DNA of 38,410 nt, taken from Bacteroidaceae bacterium. GTDB taxonomy: Bacteria; Bacteroidota; Bacteroidia; Bacteroidales; Bacteroidaceae. Of the stretch, positions 15,758 to 23,405 are shown piece by piece. The notes beneath the pieces are model-generated. The model saw only the letters and a list, made by a program, of their open reading frames with translations, ran no database searches and was not told the origin of the DNA. The stretch's first letter is position 1; every line of letters begins with the position of its first letter. The DNA lies in contig JAEDIG010000008.1 of assembly GCA_016292545.1 (NCBI GenBank), positions 1 through 38,410 of the forward strand. The letters are read 5' to 3'. The translations under genes and the position numbers were made by a program.

Positions 15758-17425
15758 TCAGAAGTTATAGTTGTACGAAAGTCTCACGCCTTTGCTGGCG
15801 GGGATGTATCGGCACATGCCTCCGTTGCAGTTGTATCCGCTGCGGGTTCGCCCGTAGCTCAGCTGTATGCGGTGGCTTTTGATGTTGCCAGTCACGCCGA
15901 AGTTGTAGTAGTGCTTCACGTCGCCATATTCGCCTGAGGAAGGCTCGCATCTGCCTATCTGGTCGCTTACGGTGAACATCAGGTATGGAGCCAGAGAAAG
16001 TTCGGCCAGCAGGAACCCCCAGTCGCCACTCTCGTGTGCGGTGTAGAGATACTGCAGTTCTCCTCTCAACGTCATTTTCTTGTTGATTTTCCACTTTGGC
16101 TCATATACGAAGATGTGGCTGTTGATCATCCCTCCTTCATTCTCGCTCTGTATAATTTCCTTGTTGTAGTTCTGATACATGTACATGAAATGGTGCTCAA
16201 ACGCCTTGTTCAGCTTGTGCTCATACATGAGGTCCAGGTCCTGGTAGTATTTGTCACCGTTGCGCCAGAAGGCCGATTGGTAGCCATCCGTACCCACCAC
16301 CGAGGCATCCGTGACGTTCCTGCGGGCTTTGCTCAGTCCGTTCACACGGCTGAAGTTCAGTTTGAACTTCGGAGCATATCGTCCCTTGAACTTGTAGGCG
16401 GCGCTGGCCTGATAGGCCCATTCGCCCTCCATCTGTGTGGCATAAGGGTAGAGTGCGGGGAGCGCGTAGGTCTGGTCGAGGGTGAAGGCGGGCAGGTGGT
16501 TGATATAGCTGGCTTTGCTGGCCGGGTGCTCCATGCGCTGGCTCCGGAATCCCATGTTCTCCGAACGCTTGGCCTGTGCCAGAAGCGAAATCCCGTGGTC
16601 AGAATAGGTCATGGAGAGCAACTCGGCATGTCCGTTCTGGTAGATGTAGTTGTTCAGCGAATTGGGATCCTGGCTCTTCCATGCATATTCGGCCAGCAGG
16701 GCATATCCTTTCTGCTGGTAGCGTAGCCGTGCATCAAAGGCGTTGGTGAACTCGGGGAGATTCAGTCGGTGGGTAGGGCCGGCCATGATGATGTCATCAT
16801 TTTCCTCGTACTTGTTCACCCACGAACCGCCAATGGCTAGCACGGTTCCGTTTTCCATCATCCTGGGACTGTAGTTCTCCAGCCCAATCTCCATATCGGC
16901 ACCGCTCACCAGACTTTTGTTCAGCTCCCAATAGTTGCGCTGCCATCCCGAGAGCACCTTGAGCGTTACGCCCTTGACAGGAGTAGTGGCGATGTGGGCA
17001 CCCAGCAGCGAGTTGTCGATGCCCAGGGAGCGTTCCTCGTAGCTGCGCAGGATGAATCCAGAACCAAACTGCTCATAGAAACTTCCCAGCGTGATGTCTG
17101 CCTTTCCCAGTTTTCCCTTGACCCAGAGGTTGGGAAATCCCCATCCTTTGAAGTCGTTGTGGTCGTCCTTGAAGCCCGGCATGGGCCATTGTGTCAGCTC
17201 GAAGCGTGCCCCGGCATCCACCCACTTGCTCTGCAGGTTCAGGTTGGCATAGGTGTTGGTCAGGAAATATTCGTTGTCGTACGCTGAGGTGCCGATGCTT
17301 GCATCTTGTTGGGGAGCTATCATCATGTCGCTCTGGATGCTTCCGCTCAGCGTCACTTTCTGCTCCTGGGCATTGACGGCCATTGAGGCCAGCAGCATTC
17401 CGAGAGTGAGTAGTTTTTTTCTCAT
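15758..17425 (-). CDS. DUF6029 family outer-membrane beta-barrel protein
   Basis: This 555-residue protein has a signal peptide (MRKKLLTLGMLLASMAVNAQ). The rest of the chain is a succession of short amphipathic strands with many aromatic residues (for example DLDLMYEHKLNKAFEHHFMY), ending in GVRLSYNYNF. A C-terminal Phe and alternating hydrophobics are characteristic of outer-membrane barrels inserted by BamA. The early segment FYEQFGSGFILRSYEERSLG matches what I recall of DUF6029, a Bacteroidota family with no known function. The gene follows the TlpA-like gene by 16 bases and precedes the Omp28 lipoprotein by 28. A barrel paired with a redox lipoprotein and secreted T9SS clients could serve as an assembly or anchoring site, which is speculative. 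Barrel topology is well supported by sequence character. Confidence 0.8.
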   Translation of the reverse strand: MRKKLLTLGMLLASMAVNAQEQKVTLSGSIQSDMMIAPQQDASIGTSAYDNEYFLTNTYANLNLQSKWVDAGARFELTQWPMPGFKDDHNDFKGWGFPNLWVKGKLGKADITLGSFYEQFGSGFILRSYEERSLGIDNSLLGAHIATTPVKGVTLKVLSGWQRNYWELNKSLVSGADMEIGLENYSPRMMENGTVLAIGGSWVNKYEENDDIIMAGPTHRLNLPEFTNAFDARLRYQQKGYALLAEYAWKSQDPNSLNNYIYQNGHAELLSMTYSDHGISLLAQAKRSENMGFRSQRMEHPASKASYINHLPAFTLDQTYALPALYPYATQMEGEWAYQASAAYKFKGRYAPKFKLNFSRVNGLSKARRNVTDASVVGTDGYQSAFWRNGDKYYQDLDLMYEHKLNKAFEHHFMYMYQNYNKEIIQSENEGGMINSHIFVYEPKWKINKKMTLRGELQYLYTAHESGDWGFLLAELSLAPYLMFTVSDQIGRCEPSSGEYGDVKHYYNFGVTGNIKSHRIQLSYGRTRSGYNCNGGMCRYIPASKGVRLSYNYNF

Positions 17426-17441
17426 TGCTTATTGTCAGTTA

Positions 17442-17933
17442 TCATTTTTTGACAATTTCTCTTACCTTTTCAATGAGTTCCTCCTCGGCACCATCGGTGT
17501 ATCCGTTGTGCTTGTACACAATCTTGCCTTTGCCGTCCACAATCAGGGTGTAGGGAATCATCTGTATGCCCAGTGCGCGCTTCAGTGCACCGTTAGGGTC
17601 GAGCAGTATGGTCTCAAATGGCCATTCGTTTTCGCTCACCAGGGGAGCCACTTTGTGGACGTTCTGTGCCTGGTCGATGCTGACGGCCACCAGCTTCACG
17701 CCCGTTTCCTCCTGCCACTCCTCATAGACCTCGGCTATGGCGGAAAGCTCGCGGTTGCAGGGCTTGCACCAGGTGGCGAAGAAATCGATGATGAGGGGCT
17801 TTCCGTCGTTGTGGAGGGTGTCGGTCTTGATAGTCTTGCCGTTGATGGTTTTCAGTGTGATGGCGGGCAACTGGGCTGAGGCTGTCAGGCAAGCAGCCAC
17901 CGTGAAGATAAGGATAGAAAACAGTTTCTTCAT
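17442..17933 (-). CDS. TlpA/ResA-like periplasmic thioredoxin
   Basis: This 163-residue exported thioredoxin has a signal peptide (MKKLFSILIFTVAACLTASA) and a mature AhpC/TSA-Redoxin-type fold. The active site is FFATWCKPCNREL with Cys56 and Cys59, and the cis-proline loop is QMIPYTLIVDGKG. WCxPC proteins of this family reduce periplasmic disulfides, as in cytochrome c maturation (ResA) or oxidative folding control. It is the first gene of the seven-gene operon and lies directly behind the putative promoter at 17980-17987, so its expression leads the unit. No cytochrome genes are nearby, so the partner is more likely one of the co-transcribed Omp28 or cysteine-bearing secreted proteins. An external electron donor (DsbD/CcdA) is not in the window. 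Confidence 0.9.
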   Translation of the reverse strand: MKKLFSILIFTVAACLTASAQLPAITLKTINGKTIKTDTLHNDGKPLIIDFFATWCKPCNRELSAIAEVYEEWQEETGVKLVAVSIDQAQNVHKVAPLVSENEWPFETILLDPNGALKRALGIQMIPYTLIVDGKGKIVYKHNGYTDGAEEELIEKVREIVKK

Positions 17934-17979
17934 AACGTTTTATGGGGTAATATATTGATTCATTAGAGATATTCGGGCG

Positions 17980-17987
17980 CAAAGTTA
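17980..17987 (-). promoter_or_regulatory. Putative -7 element of the tlpA-T9SS operon
   Basis: On the minus strand this reads TAACTTTG, an exact TAnnTTTG match, 46 bases before the tlpA ATG. The -33 region is T-rich (TTTC) and not a clear TTTG. It is the only good candidate to start the whole operon of about 12.4 kb. Confidence 0.5.
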
Positions 17988-18026
17988 CGAATAAGTTTTG
18001 AAAAATGAAAATGATGACCCCTTTTT

Positions 18027-18088
18027 GTTGCCCAACTGGAGAAAAAATGTTACTCAGTTGGGCAGCAAAATTTCTCCAGTTAGGTAGC
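18027..18088. repeat. Inverted repeat with a third half-copy upstream of tlpA
   Basis: GTTGCCCAACTGGAGAAA (18027-18044) pairs with TTTCTCCAGTTAGGTAGC (18071-18088) as an 18-base inverted repeat with three non-identical positions. A further copy of the right half, CAGTTGGGCAGC, lies at 18055-18066, so the same motif occurs three times. It lies 40 bases upstream of the tlpA -7 box and between two transcription units. It may be an operator for the operon or a dispersed repeat. Confidence 0.65.
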
Positions 18089-18128
18089 AAAAGGGTTTTG
18101 TTTGGGCGGCAGGGAGCGATAATAAGCG

Positions 18129-18163
18129 AAAGAGGGTGCGCCATGTTGTGACGCACCCTCTTT
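18129..18163 (-). terminator. Hairpin terminator after tRNA-Gln
   Basis: A perfect 12-base-pair stem (AAAGAGGGTGCG at 18129-18140 with CGCACCCTCTTT at 18152-18163) around an 11-base loop lies 5 bases beyond the tRNA 3' end. The bases that follow on the minus strand are only moderately T-rich, so it may also serve as a 3' processing barrier. Confidence 0.65.
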
Positions 18164-18168
18164 GCAGG

Positions 18169-18239
18169 TTGGGCTATCCGGTTTCGAACCAGAACTAAGA
18201 CGACCAAAATGTCTTGTGCTACCATTACACCATAGCCCA
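18169..18239 (-). tRNA. tRNA-Gln (anticodon TTG)
   Basis: On the minus strand a 71-base cloverleaf can be drawn. The acceptor stem is TGGGCTA/TAGCCCA with discriminator A. The D-arm is GTG-TAATGGTAG-CAC, and the anticodon arm is AGACA-TTTTGGT-CGTCT with anticodon TTG. The T-arm is TCTGG-TTCGAAA-CCGGA. The last pair of the anticodon stem (A31-C39) is mismatched. CCA is not encoded. It reads CAA codons. It has its own strong promoter at 18272-18303 and a hairpin behind it. Confidence 0.95.
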
Positions 18240-18271
18240 ATCCTAAACAACCGCTTTCGCGATTTCGGCTG

Positions 18272-18303
18272 CAAAGTTACGGTAAATCCTGCGAATATGC
18301 AAG
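18272..18303 (-). promoter_or_regulatory. Bacteroidota promoter of tRNA-Gln
   Basis: On the minus strand CTTG (18303-18300) is followed by 20 bases and TAACTTTG (18279-18272), the canonical -33/-7 arrangement. The -7 box ends 33 bases before the mature tRNA 5' end. It lies in the gap after the tyrS stop. Confidence 0.8.
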
Positions 18304-18318
18304 GAATGCAGCGTTTTT

Positions 18319-19620
18319 TTATTTTGCGATGAGCAAAAAGTATTTCTTCTTGCCCTGCTGAACCAGCAGATACTTGCCATCGAGCAGGTCGCTCTCGGTG
18401 ATGGGGCGGTCAAACTGGGCCAGCTTCTCCTTGTTCAGGCTTACGCCTCCGCCCTGGGTGAGCTTGCGCATCTCGCCCTTGCTGGGGAAGCAGGGAGCCA
18501 CTTCGGTGGTGAGGTTGACGGCCTTGATGCCTTCGCCCTGGAGCAGACTGCGGTCAAACTCAAACTGGGGAACGCCGCTGAACACGTCGAGAAGCGTCTG
18601 TTCGTCGAGCTTCACCAGACTCTCCTTGGTGGCTTTTCCAAAGAGGATGTTGGATGCTTCCACAGCAGCCTCGTAGTCCTGACGGCCATGGACGAGGACG
18701 GTAACCTCCTCAGCCAGCCGCTTCTGGAGCGTGCGACGGCCGGGGTCGGCACGATGCTCAGCGATGAGGTTGTCGATGGTGTCCTTGTCCAGGCTTGTGA
18801 AGATCTTGATGTAACGCTCTGCATCTTCGTCGGCCACGTTGAGCCAGAACTGATAGAAGACGTATGGACTGGTGCGGTTGCGGTCGAGCCAGATGTTGCC
18901 CTTTTCCGTCTTGCCGAATTTCTTGCCGTCGGCCTTGGTGATGAGGGGACAGGTGAGGGCGAAGGCTTCGTGCTCGCTTCCCAGTTTGCGTCGGATGAGC
19001 TCGGTGCCGGTGGTGATGTTGCCCCACTGGTCGGAACCGCCCATCTGGAGCTTGCAGTTCTTTGTCTGATAGAGGTGGAGGAAGTCATAGCCCTGGAGCA
19101 GCTGGTAGGTGAATTCGGTGAACGACATGCCGTCCTGGAATTCACCGTTGAGGCGGCGCTTCACGCTGTCCTTGGCCATCATGTAGTTTACGGTGATGCA
19201 TTTGCCTATCTCGCGGGCAAAGTCAAGGAAGGTGTAGTCCTTCATCCAGTCGAAATTGTTCACTAGCTCGGCCTTGTTGGGGGCATCGCTTTCAAAGTCG
19301 AGAAAACGGCCCAGCTGCTCCTTGATGCAGGCCACGTTGTGGCGAAGTGTCTCTTCGTTGAGCAGGTTGCGTTCCTGGCTTTTTCCGCTGGGGTCGCCAA
19401 TCATTCCCGTGGCACCCCCCACGAGAGCCAGAGGCTTGTGGCCGCAGCGCTGGAAGTGGCGCAACATCATCACGCCACAAAGGTGGCCGATGTGGAGGCT
19501 GTCGGCGGTGGGGTCGATGCCTACATAGGCGGTCACGGTTTCCTTGGCCAATAGTTCTTCTGTTCCTGGCATGATGGAGTGAATCATGCCTCTCCATTTA
19601 AGTTCCTCTACAAAGTTCAT
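18319..19620 (-). CDS. tyrS: Tyrosyl-tRNA synthetase
   Basis: This enzyme charges tRNA-Tyr with tyrosine in the cytoplasm. The 433 residues fit the bacterial TyrRS length. The class I ATP motif HIGH is at 43-46 (DSLHIGHL) and the KMSKS-equivalent loop is KFGKT at 234-238. The tyrosine pocket and tRNA-binding segments (GGSDQWGN at about 194-201) are present. The C-terminal region contains an S4-type RNA-binding segment (GGGVSLNKEK). It is last in the secDF - SecB-like - tyrS series, 48 bases after the SecB-like gene, and ends just before the tRNA-Gln promoter. No T-box or other leader structure was seen. Confidence 0.97.
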   Translation of the reverse strand: MNFVEELKWRGMIHSIMPGTEELLAKETVTAYVGIDPTADSLHIGHLCGVMMLRHFQRCGHKPLALVGGATGMIGDPSGKSQERNLLNEETLRHNVACIKEQLGRFLDFESDAPNKAELVNNFDWMKDYTFLDFAREIGKCITVNYMMAKDSVKRRLNGEFQDGMSFTEFTYQLLQGYDFLHLYQTKNCKLQMGGSDQWGNITTGTELIRRKLGSEHEAFALTCPLITKADGKKFGKTEKGNIWLDRNRTSPYVFYQFWLNVADEDAERYIKIFTSLDKDTIDNLIAEHRADPGRRTLQKRLAEEVTVLVHGRQDYEAAVEASNILFGKATKESLVKLDEQTLLDVFSGVPQFEFDRSLLQGEGIKAVNLTTEVAPCFPSKGEMRKLTQGGGVSLNKEKLAQFDRPITESDLLDGKYLLVQQGKKKYFLLIAK

Positions 19621-19668
19621 GTGTTGTATCGTCTATTAAATTGGGTTGGTTCTGAATCTTATTGTGTC

Positions 19669-20154
19669 TTATGCTTTGGCCACAGGGCCTGTAGCTGCCT
19701 CGCTCCCTCCTGCCTGGCGGGGCAGGGCAAGATTGTCGCGAATCATCTGTGCAGGCGAAAGCAGGGGAAGTATCTGCTTGGGCAGGCCGGCTTCTGCGGT
19801 GCGTATGGCCAGGATGCCACGCGATGCGCCGATGGTGATGTCGGCCATGTGCTGCACCAGTCCTGCGGGGAGCACCCAACGGTCGCCCTGAAGCTGGTAC
19901 ATGGCACTCCATCCTTCGCGCTCAAATTCAAACGTGGCGCGCACGGTGAGCATGAGCTGGGTGATGTCGTTTTGTTTGTATTCGAAGCTGGCGGTGCAGA
20001 AGACCACCCGCTTGTCGGTCTGGGAGGAGAATTGCAGCTGGTTGCCAATCTGCATTTCCCCCTCGGGCCATTCGTTGGTGAGTGTCACAAACTGGAGTTG
20101 GCTGACGTCGGTCAGGCGGAATCTCACCTGTATCTGTTTTTGTTTCTGTTCCAT
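19669..20154 (-). CDS. SecB-like protein (predicted export chaperone fold)
   Basis: This is a 161-residue cytoplasmic protein with no signal peptide. A leading beta-rich part of about 80 residues (IQVRFRLTDVSQLQFVTLTN, then TASFEYKQ and MLTVRATFEFE) is followed by a helical region LVQHMADITIGASRG. It ends with a GLPKQILPLLSPAQMI segment. This order and the SRG ... P..L.P...... end mirror SecB, whose last helix region reads [21 protein letters not shown]-like. Classical SecB is generally missing from Bacteroidota, and this protein sits between secDF and tyrS. I therefore infer a SecB-fold chaperone that may feed preproteins to SecA. Sequence identity to SecB is low, and the similarity was judged by eye only. 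Alternatives are a SecB-like toxin-antitoxin chaperone or a lineage-specific protein with the same fold. The tail after about residue 145 is Ala/Gly-rich and probably disordered. Confidence 0.6.
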   Translation of the reverse strand: MEQKQKQIQVRFRLTDVSQLQFVTLTNEWPEGEMQIGNQLQFSSQTDKRVVFCTASFEYKQNDITQLMLTVRATFEFEREGWSAMYQLQGDRWVLPAGLVQHMADITIGASRGILAIRTAEAGLPKQILPLLSPAQMIRDNLALPRQAGGSEAATGPVAKA

Positions 20155-20160
20155 AGTAAA

Positions 20161-20205
20161 TTTTCAAAAATGGGCATTTCTCTCTGTCACAGAGAAAAAT
20201 GCCCC
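20161..20205 (-). terminator. Terminator-like hairpin after secDF
   Basis: On the minus strand GGGCATTTTTCTCTGT pairs with an AGAGAGAAATGCCC arm (20205-20172) and is followed by ATTTTTGAAAA. It lies between secDF and the SecB-like gene, so it may terminate or attenuate readthrough into the SecB-like and tyrS genes. Confidence 0.65.
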
Positions 20206-20257
20206 AATACAATTACGTTACGTCTCGTTAAACTTTATTGACTTTTTTCTGTGCACT

Positions 20258-23200
20258 TCACTCTTTCTCCTGGATGGTCTTGCCCATGGTGAGATAAGCC
20301 GTGGGAGCGGCCACGAAGATGGAGGAGAACGTACCGAAGATAACACCCAGAATCATCGCGAAGGCGAAGCTGCGGATGCTGGCACCGCCCAGACAGAAGA
20401 TTACTGCCAGGACGATGAAGGTTGACACAGAGGTGTTTATGGTACGGTTGAGGGTGCTGTTGAGCGACGTGTTGAACAAATCCTGACGGTCGCGCTTGGG
20501 ATAGAGTCCGATGAACTCGCGGATGCGGTCGAACACTACCACCTTGTCGTTGATGGAGTAACCGATGGCTGTCAGCACGGCACCGATGAAGGTCTGGTCA
20601 ATCTCCAGGCTGAAGGGCATCCAGCCCCAGCAGATGGAATACATGCCCAGAATGAGCAGGATGTCGCTGATGAGGGCCGTGATAGCCCCCACGGAGAATG
20701 CCAGGTTGCGGAAACGCAGGAAAATGTAGGCAAAGATGGCGATGAAGGCCAGGATGACGCTCCAGATGGCGCCCCATGTGATGTCTTCTGCCACGGAAGG
20801 ACCTACCTTCTGGCTGCTGATGATTGAACCGCCGGCACGCTCGTCGCGGTTGATGAAGGTTTCGAGAGTGAGGTCGCCAGCCAGCAGGTTGGCACCCTTG
20901 AGGGTCTCATAGAGCTTCTGCTCGATTTCGCTGTCCACTTCGATACCGTCTTCCTCGATGCGGTAGTTGGTGCTGATGCGGATGGTCTTGCCGCCGGTAC
21001 CCAGGGCGATGGCACTGGTGTTGCTTTCGGGGAAGGCCTCGCTGAGCAGGCCGCGTACAGACTCGGGCTGCACCTCGTTGTCAAACACAATGACGAAGTT
21101 GCGTCCACCGGTGAAGTCGATACTCTTGCTGAATCCGCGGAAGGCCATGAAGGCTACGCTGATGACTGCCAGAATGCCCACGATGGTGAAGCTGCGCTTG
21201 TAGGCGCTCATGAACTTGTACTTGGGGTTCTCGAAGGAAATCTTCCTGCCGGCAGGTGTCTGGAAGGTGAGGTGGAGCCACTTTTCACGATCCATCATTT
21301 CGGTGTAGAGCACGCGTGTGAGGAACACGGCTGTGAAGAAGCTCACTACGATACCGATGAACAGGGTGGTGGCGAAGCCGCGGATGGGTCCTGTACCGAA
21401 GTAGTAGAGGATGACAGCGGTGATGATGGAGGTGATGTTGGAGTCGAGGATGGCGCTCAGTGCATTGCTGTAGCCGGCGCTCAGTGCCTCGCGCACCTTC
21501 TTGCCTTGGCGGAGCTCTTCCTTGGTGCGCTCATAGATGAGCACGTTGGCATCCACTGCCATACCGAGGGTGAGCACGATACCTGCAATACCACTCATGG
21601 TGAGGGCTGCCTGGAAGCTGGTGAGAATGCCGATGGTGAAGAAGATGTTGAGCACCAGGGCGGCATTGGCCACCATACCGGGAATCATTCCATACATCAC
21701 TACCATGTAGACCATCAGGATGACGAAGGCGATGATGCAGCTCCAGATACCCTGCTGGATGGATTCAGCACCCAGTGAAGGACCTACGATTTCCTCGCTC
21801 ACAATCTTGGCGGGAGCGGGCATCTTGCCCGACTTGAGCACGTTGGCCAGGTCGCGGGTGTCCTCGGCTGTGAAGTGGCCGGTAATCTGTGAATTGCCGC
21901 CTGTAATCTCGCTCTGCACAGTGGGGGCACTGTATACATTGTCGTCGAGCACGATGGCGATGCTGCGCTGGAGGTTGGCCTTGGTGAGGGCTGCCCAGCG
22001 GCGTGCACCGTCGACATTCATCTTCATGCTTACGCAGGGACGTCCGTTGTTGTCGAACTCATCCTTGGCATCGGTCACTACGTCACCTTCGAGGGGTGCA
22101 CGGCCATTGCGCTCGGTCACCTTGATGGCATAGAGTTCATAGATGTGGGAGGCTTCGCCTTCGCCTACACCCTTCACACCCCACTTCAGACGCAGGTCGG
22201 AGGGCAGGATGTCCTTGGCTTCGGGAGATTCCAGCAGTTCGCTGATGGCATCCATGTCGCGCTTGGAGGCATAGCCCACCACGCAGCCATAGGCATTCTG
22301 CATCAGTTGCAGACGGCTCAGCAGGGGATGCTGGCGATGGAGCTGCTCGATGTCGGCGGCAGAAGCCTTGGCATCAGCTTTCGTTTCGCCTCCGCTCACG
22401 GCAGCAGCCAGGTCGGCTTTGCCGGTTGCGGCCACGGCAGTGGTGTCGGTCTGCTCGGTAGCAGCCACACTGGTGGTGTCGGCATCCTGCTTCTGGGTGT
22501 CTGCGCTCAGCGCAGCAGCCAGCTTGGTGTCGAGGGAAACAAGGTAGGGGGCAATCTCCTGTGTGTTGTAGGTCTCCCAGAATTCCAGATTGGCACTACC
22601 CTGCAACAGCTTACGCACGCGTTCGGGCTCCTTCACACCAGGCATTTCCACCATGATGCGGCCTTCCTGTCCTTCCAGTTCCTGGATGTTGGGCTGAACT
22701 ACACCAAAACGGTCGATACGGGTGCGGAGCACGTTGTAGGAGTTGCTGATGGCAGCCTTCACTTCTTCGCGCAATACCCTTTCCACCTCAGCGTCGGTGC
22801 TGTTGGTGTTCACCTTGTCGCGCAGCTGTTGTGTAGAAAACAGTTCTGCCAATGCCTTTCCAGGGGCTTTGGCTTGGTAAGCTTTGACAAACAAGGTAAT
22901 AAAATCACTCTGGCTGTTGGCAGCCTCACTCGTCGCCTGCTCTACGGCCAGGCGGAAGGTTTCGTCGGTCTGCTCCTTGTGGTCGGCAAGCGCCTTCACT
23001 ACATCCGGCACGCTCACCTCAAGGATGACATTCATACCACCCTTCAGGTCCAAGCCGAGTCCAATACCCATCTCACGGCATTCCTTCAATGTCCACACAT
23101 TGCAGTACACCTTGTTGGTGAGCAAGGAGTCCAGATAGCGATCGGCAGCTTCTTCACCCTCGGTCTGGGCAATCTTCTGGGCCTTGCTCTCGAAGTGGCT

Positions 23201-23284
23201 TGTAACCACCGAGAAGCTCAGGTAGAACACGCAGACCAGCGTGAGCAGCAGCGCAAAAACCTTTACAAATCCTTTGTTTTGCAT
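20258..23284 (-). CDS. secDF: Fused protein translocase subunit SecDF
   Basis: This is a 1008-residue inner-membrane protein that uses the proton gradient to pull preproteins out of the SecYEG channel. The SecD half starts with a membrane segment (residues 6-28) and the D1 motif GLGLDLKGGMNV (75-86). It carries a large periplasmic region and six membrane segments with TLGMAVDANVLIYERTKEE. The SecF half begins near KYKFMSAYKRSF and repeats the pattern (SIDFTGG, YSINDKVVVFDRIREF). Fusion of SecD and SecF is standard in Bacteroidota. A low-complexity Ala/Thr/Asp-rich insert (about 253-315, with TTSVAATEQTDTTAVAATGK) interrupts the periplasmic domain. The gene is followed by a terminator-like hairpin, then the SecB-like and tyrS genes. 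Confidence 0.97.
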   Translation of the reverse strand: MQNKGFVKVFALLLTLVCVFYLSFSVVTSHFESKAQKIAQTEGEEAADRYLDSLLTNKVYCNVWTLKECREMGIGLGLDLKGGMNVILEVSVPDVVKALADHKEQTDETFRLAVEQATSEAANSQSDFITLFVKAYQAKAPGKALAELFSTQQLRDKVNTNSTDAEVERVLREEVKAAISNSYNVLRTRIDRFGVVQPNIQELEGQEGRIMVEMPGVKEPERVRKLLQGSANLEFWETYNTQEIAPYLVSLDTKLAAALSADTQKQDADTTSVAATEQTDTTAVAATGKADLAAAVSGGETKADAKASAADIEQLHRQHPLLSRLQLMQNAYGCVVGYASKRDMDAISELLESPEAKDILPSDLRLKWGVKGVGEGEASHIYELYAIKVTERNGRAPLEGDVVTDAKDEFDNNGRPCVSMKMNVDGARRWAALTKANLQRSIAIVLDDNVYSAPTVQSEITGGNSQITGHFTAEDTRDLANVLKSGKMPAPAKIVSEEIVGPSLGAESIQQGIWSCIIAFVILMVYMVVMYGMIPGMVANAALVLNIFFTIGILTSFQAALTMSGIAGIVLTLGMAVDANVLIYERTKEELRQGKKVREALSAGYSNALSAILDSNITSIITAVILYYFGTGPIRGFATTLFIGIVVSFFTAVFLTRVLYTEMMDREKWLHLTFQTPAGRKISFENPKYKFMSAYKRSFTIVGILAVISVAFMAFRGFSKSIDFTGGRNFVIVFDNEVQPESVRGLLSEAFPESNTSAIALGTGGKTIRISTNYRIEEDGIEVDSEIEQKLYETLKGANLLAGDLTLETFINRDERAGGSIISSQKVGPSVAEDITWGAIWSVILAFIAIFAYIFLRFRNLAFSVGAITALISDILLILGMYSICWGWMPFSLEIDQTFIGAVLTAIGYSINDKVVVFDRIREFIGLYPKRDRQDLFNTSLNSTLNRTINTSVSTFIVLAVIFCLGGASIRSFAFAMILGVIFGTFSSIFVAAPTAYLTMGKTIQEKE

Positions 23285-23342
23285 TGTTGATGTTTTGTAT
23301 TTATTGTTAATTTATTTTATTCCCAATGGGCGCTATAGGGCA

Positions 23343-23350
23343 CAAAGGTA
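23343..23350 (-). promoter_or_regulatory. Putative -7 element of secDF
   Basis: On the minus strand this reads TACCTTTG, matching TAnnTTTG, 58 bases before the secDF ATG. The -33 region is not clear. It is the only good candidate in the gap between the EEP gene and secDF. Confidence 0.45.
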
Positions 23351-23405
23351 CATCTTTTTCGTGATTTCTAGCCATTTTATGCTATTTTTCTTTTAAAAAA
23401 GCGGT

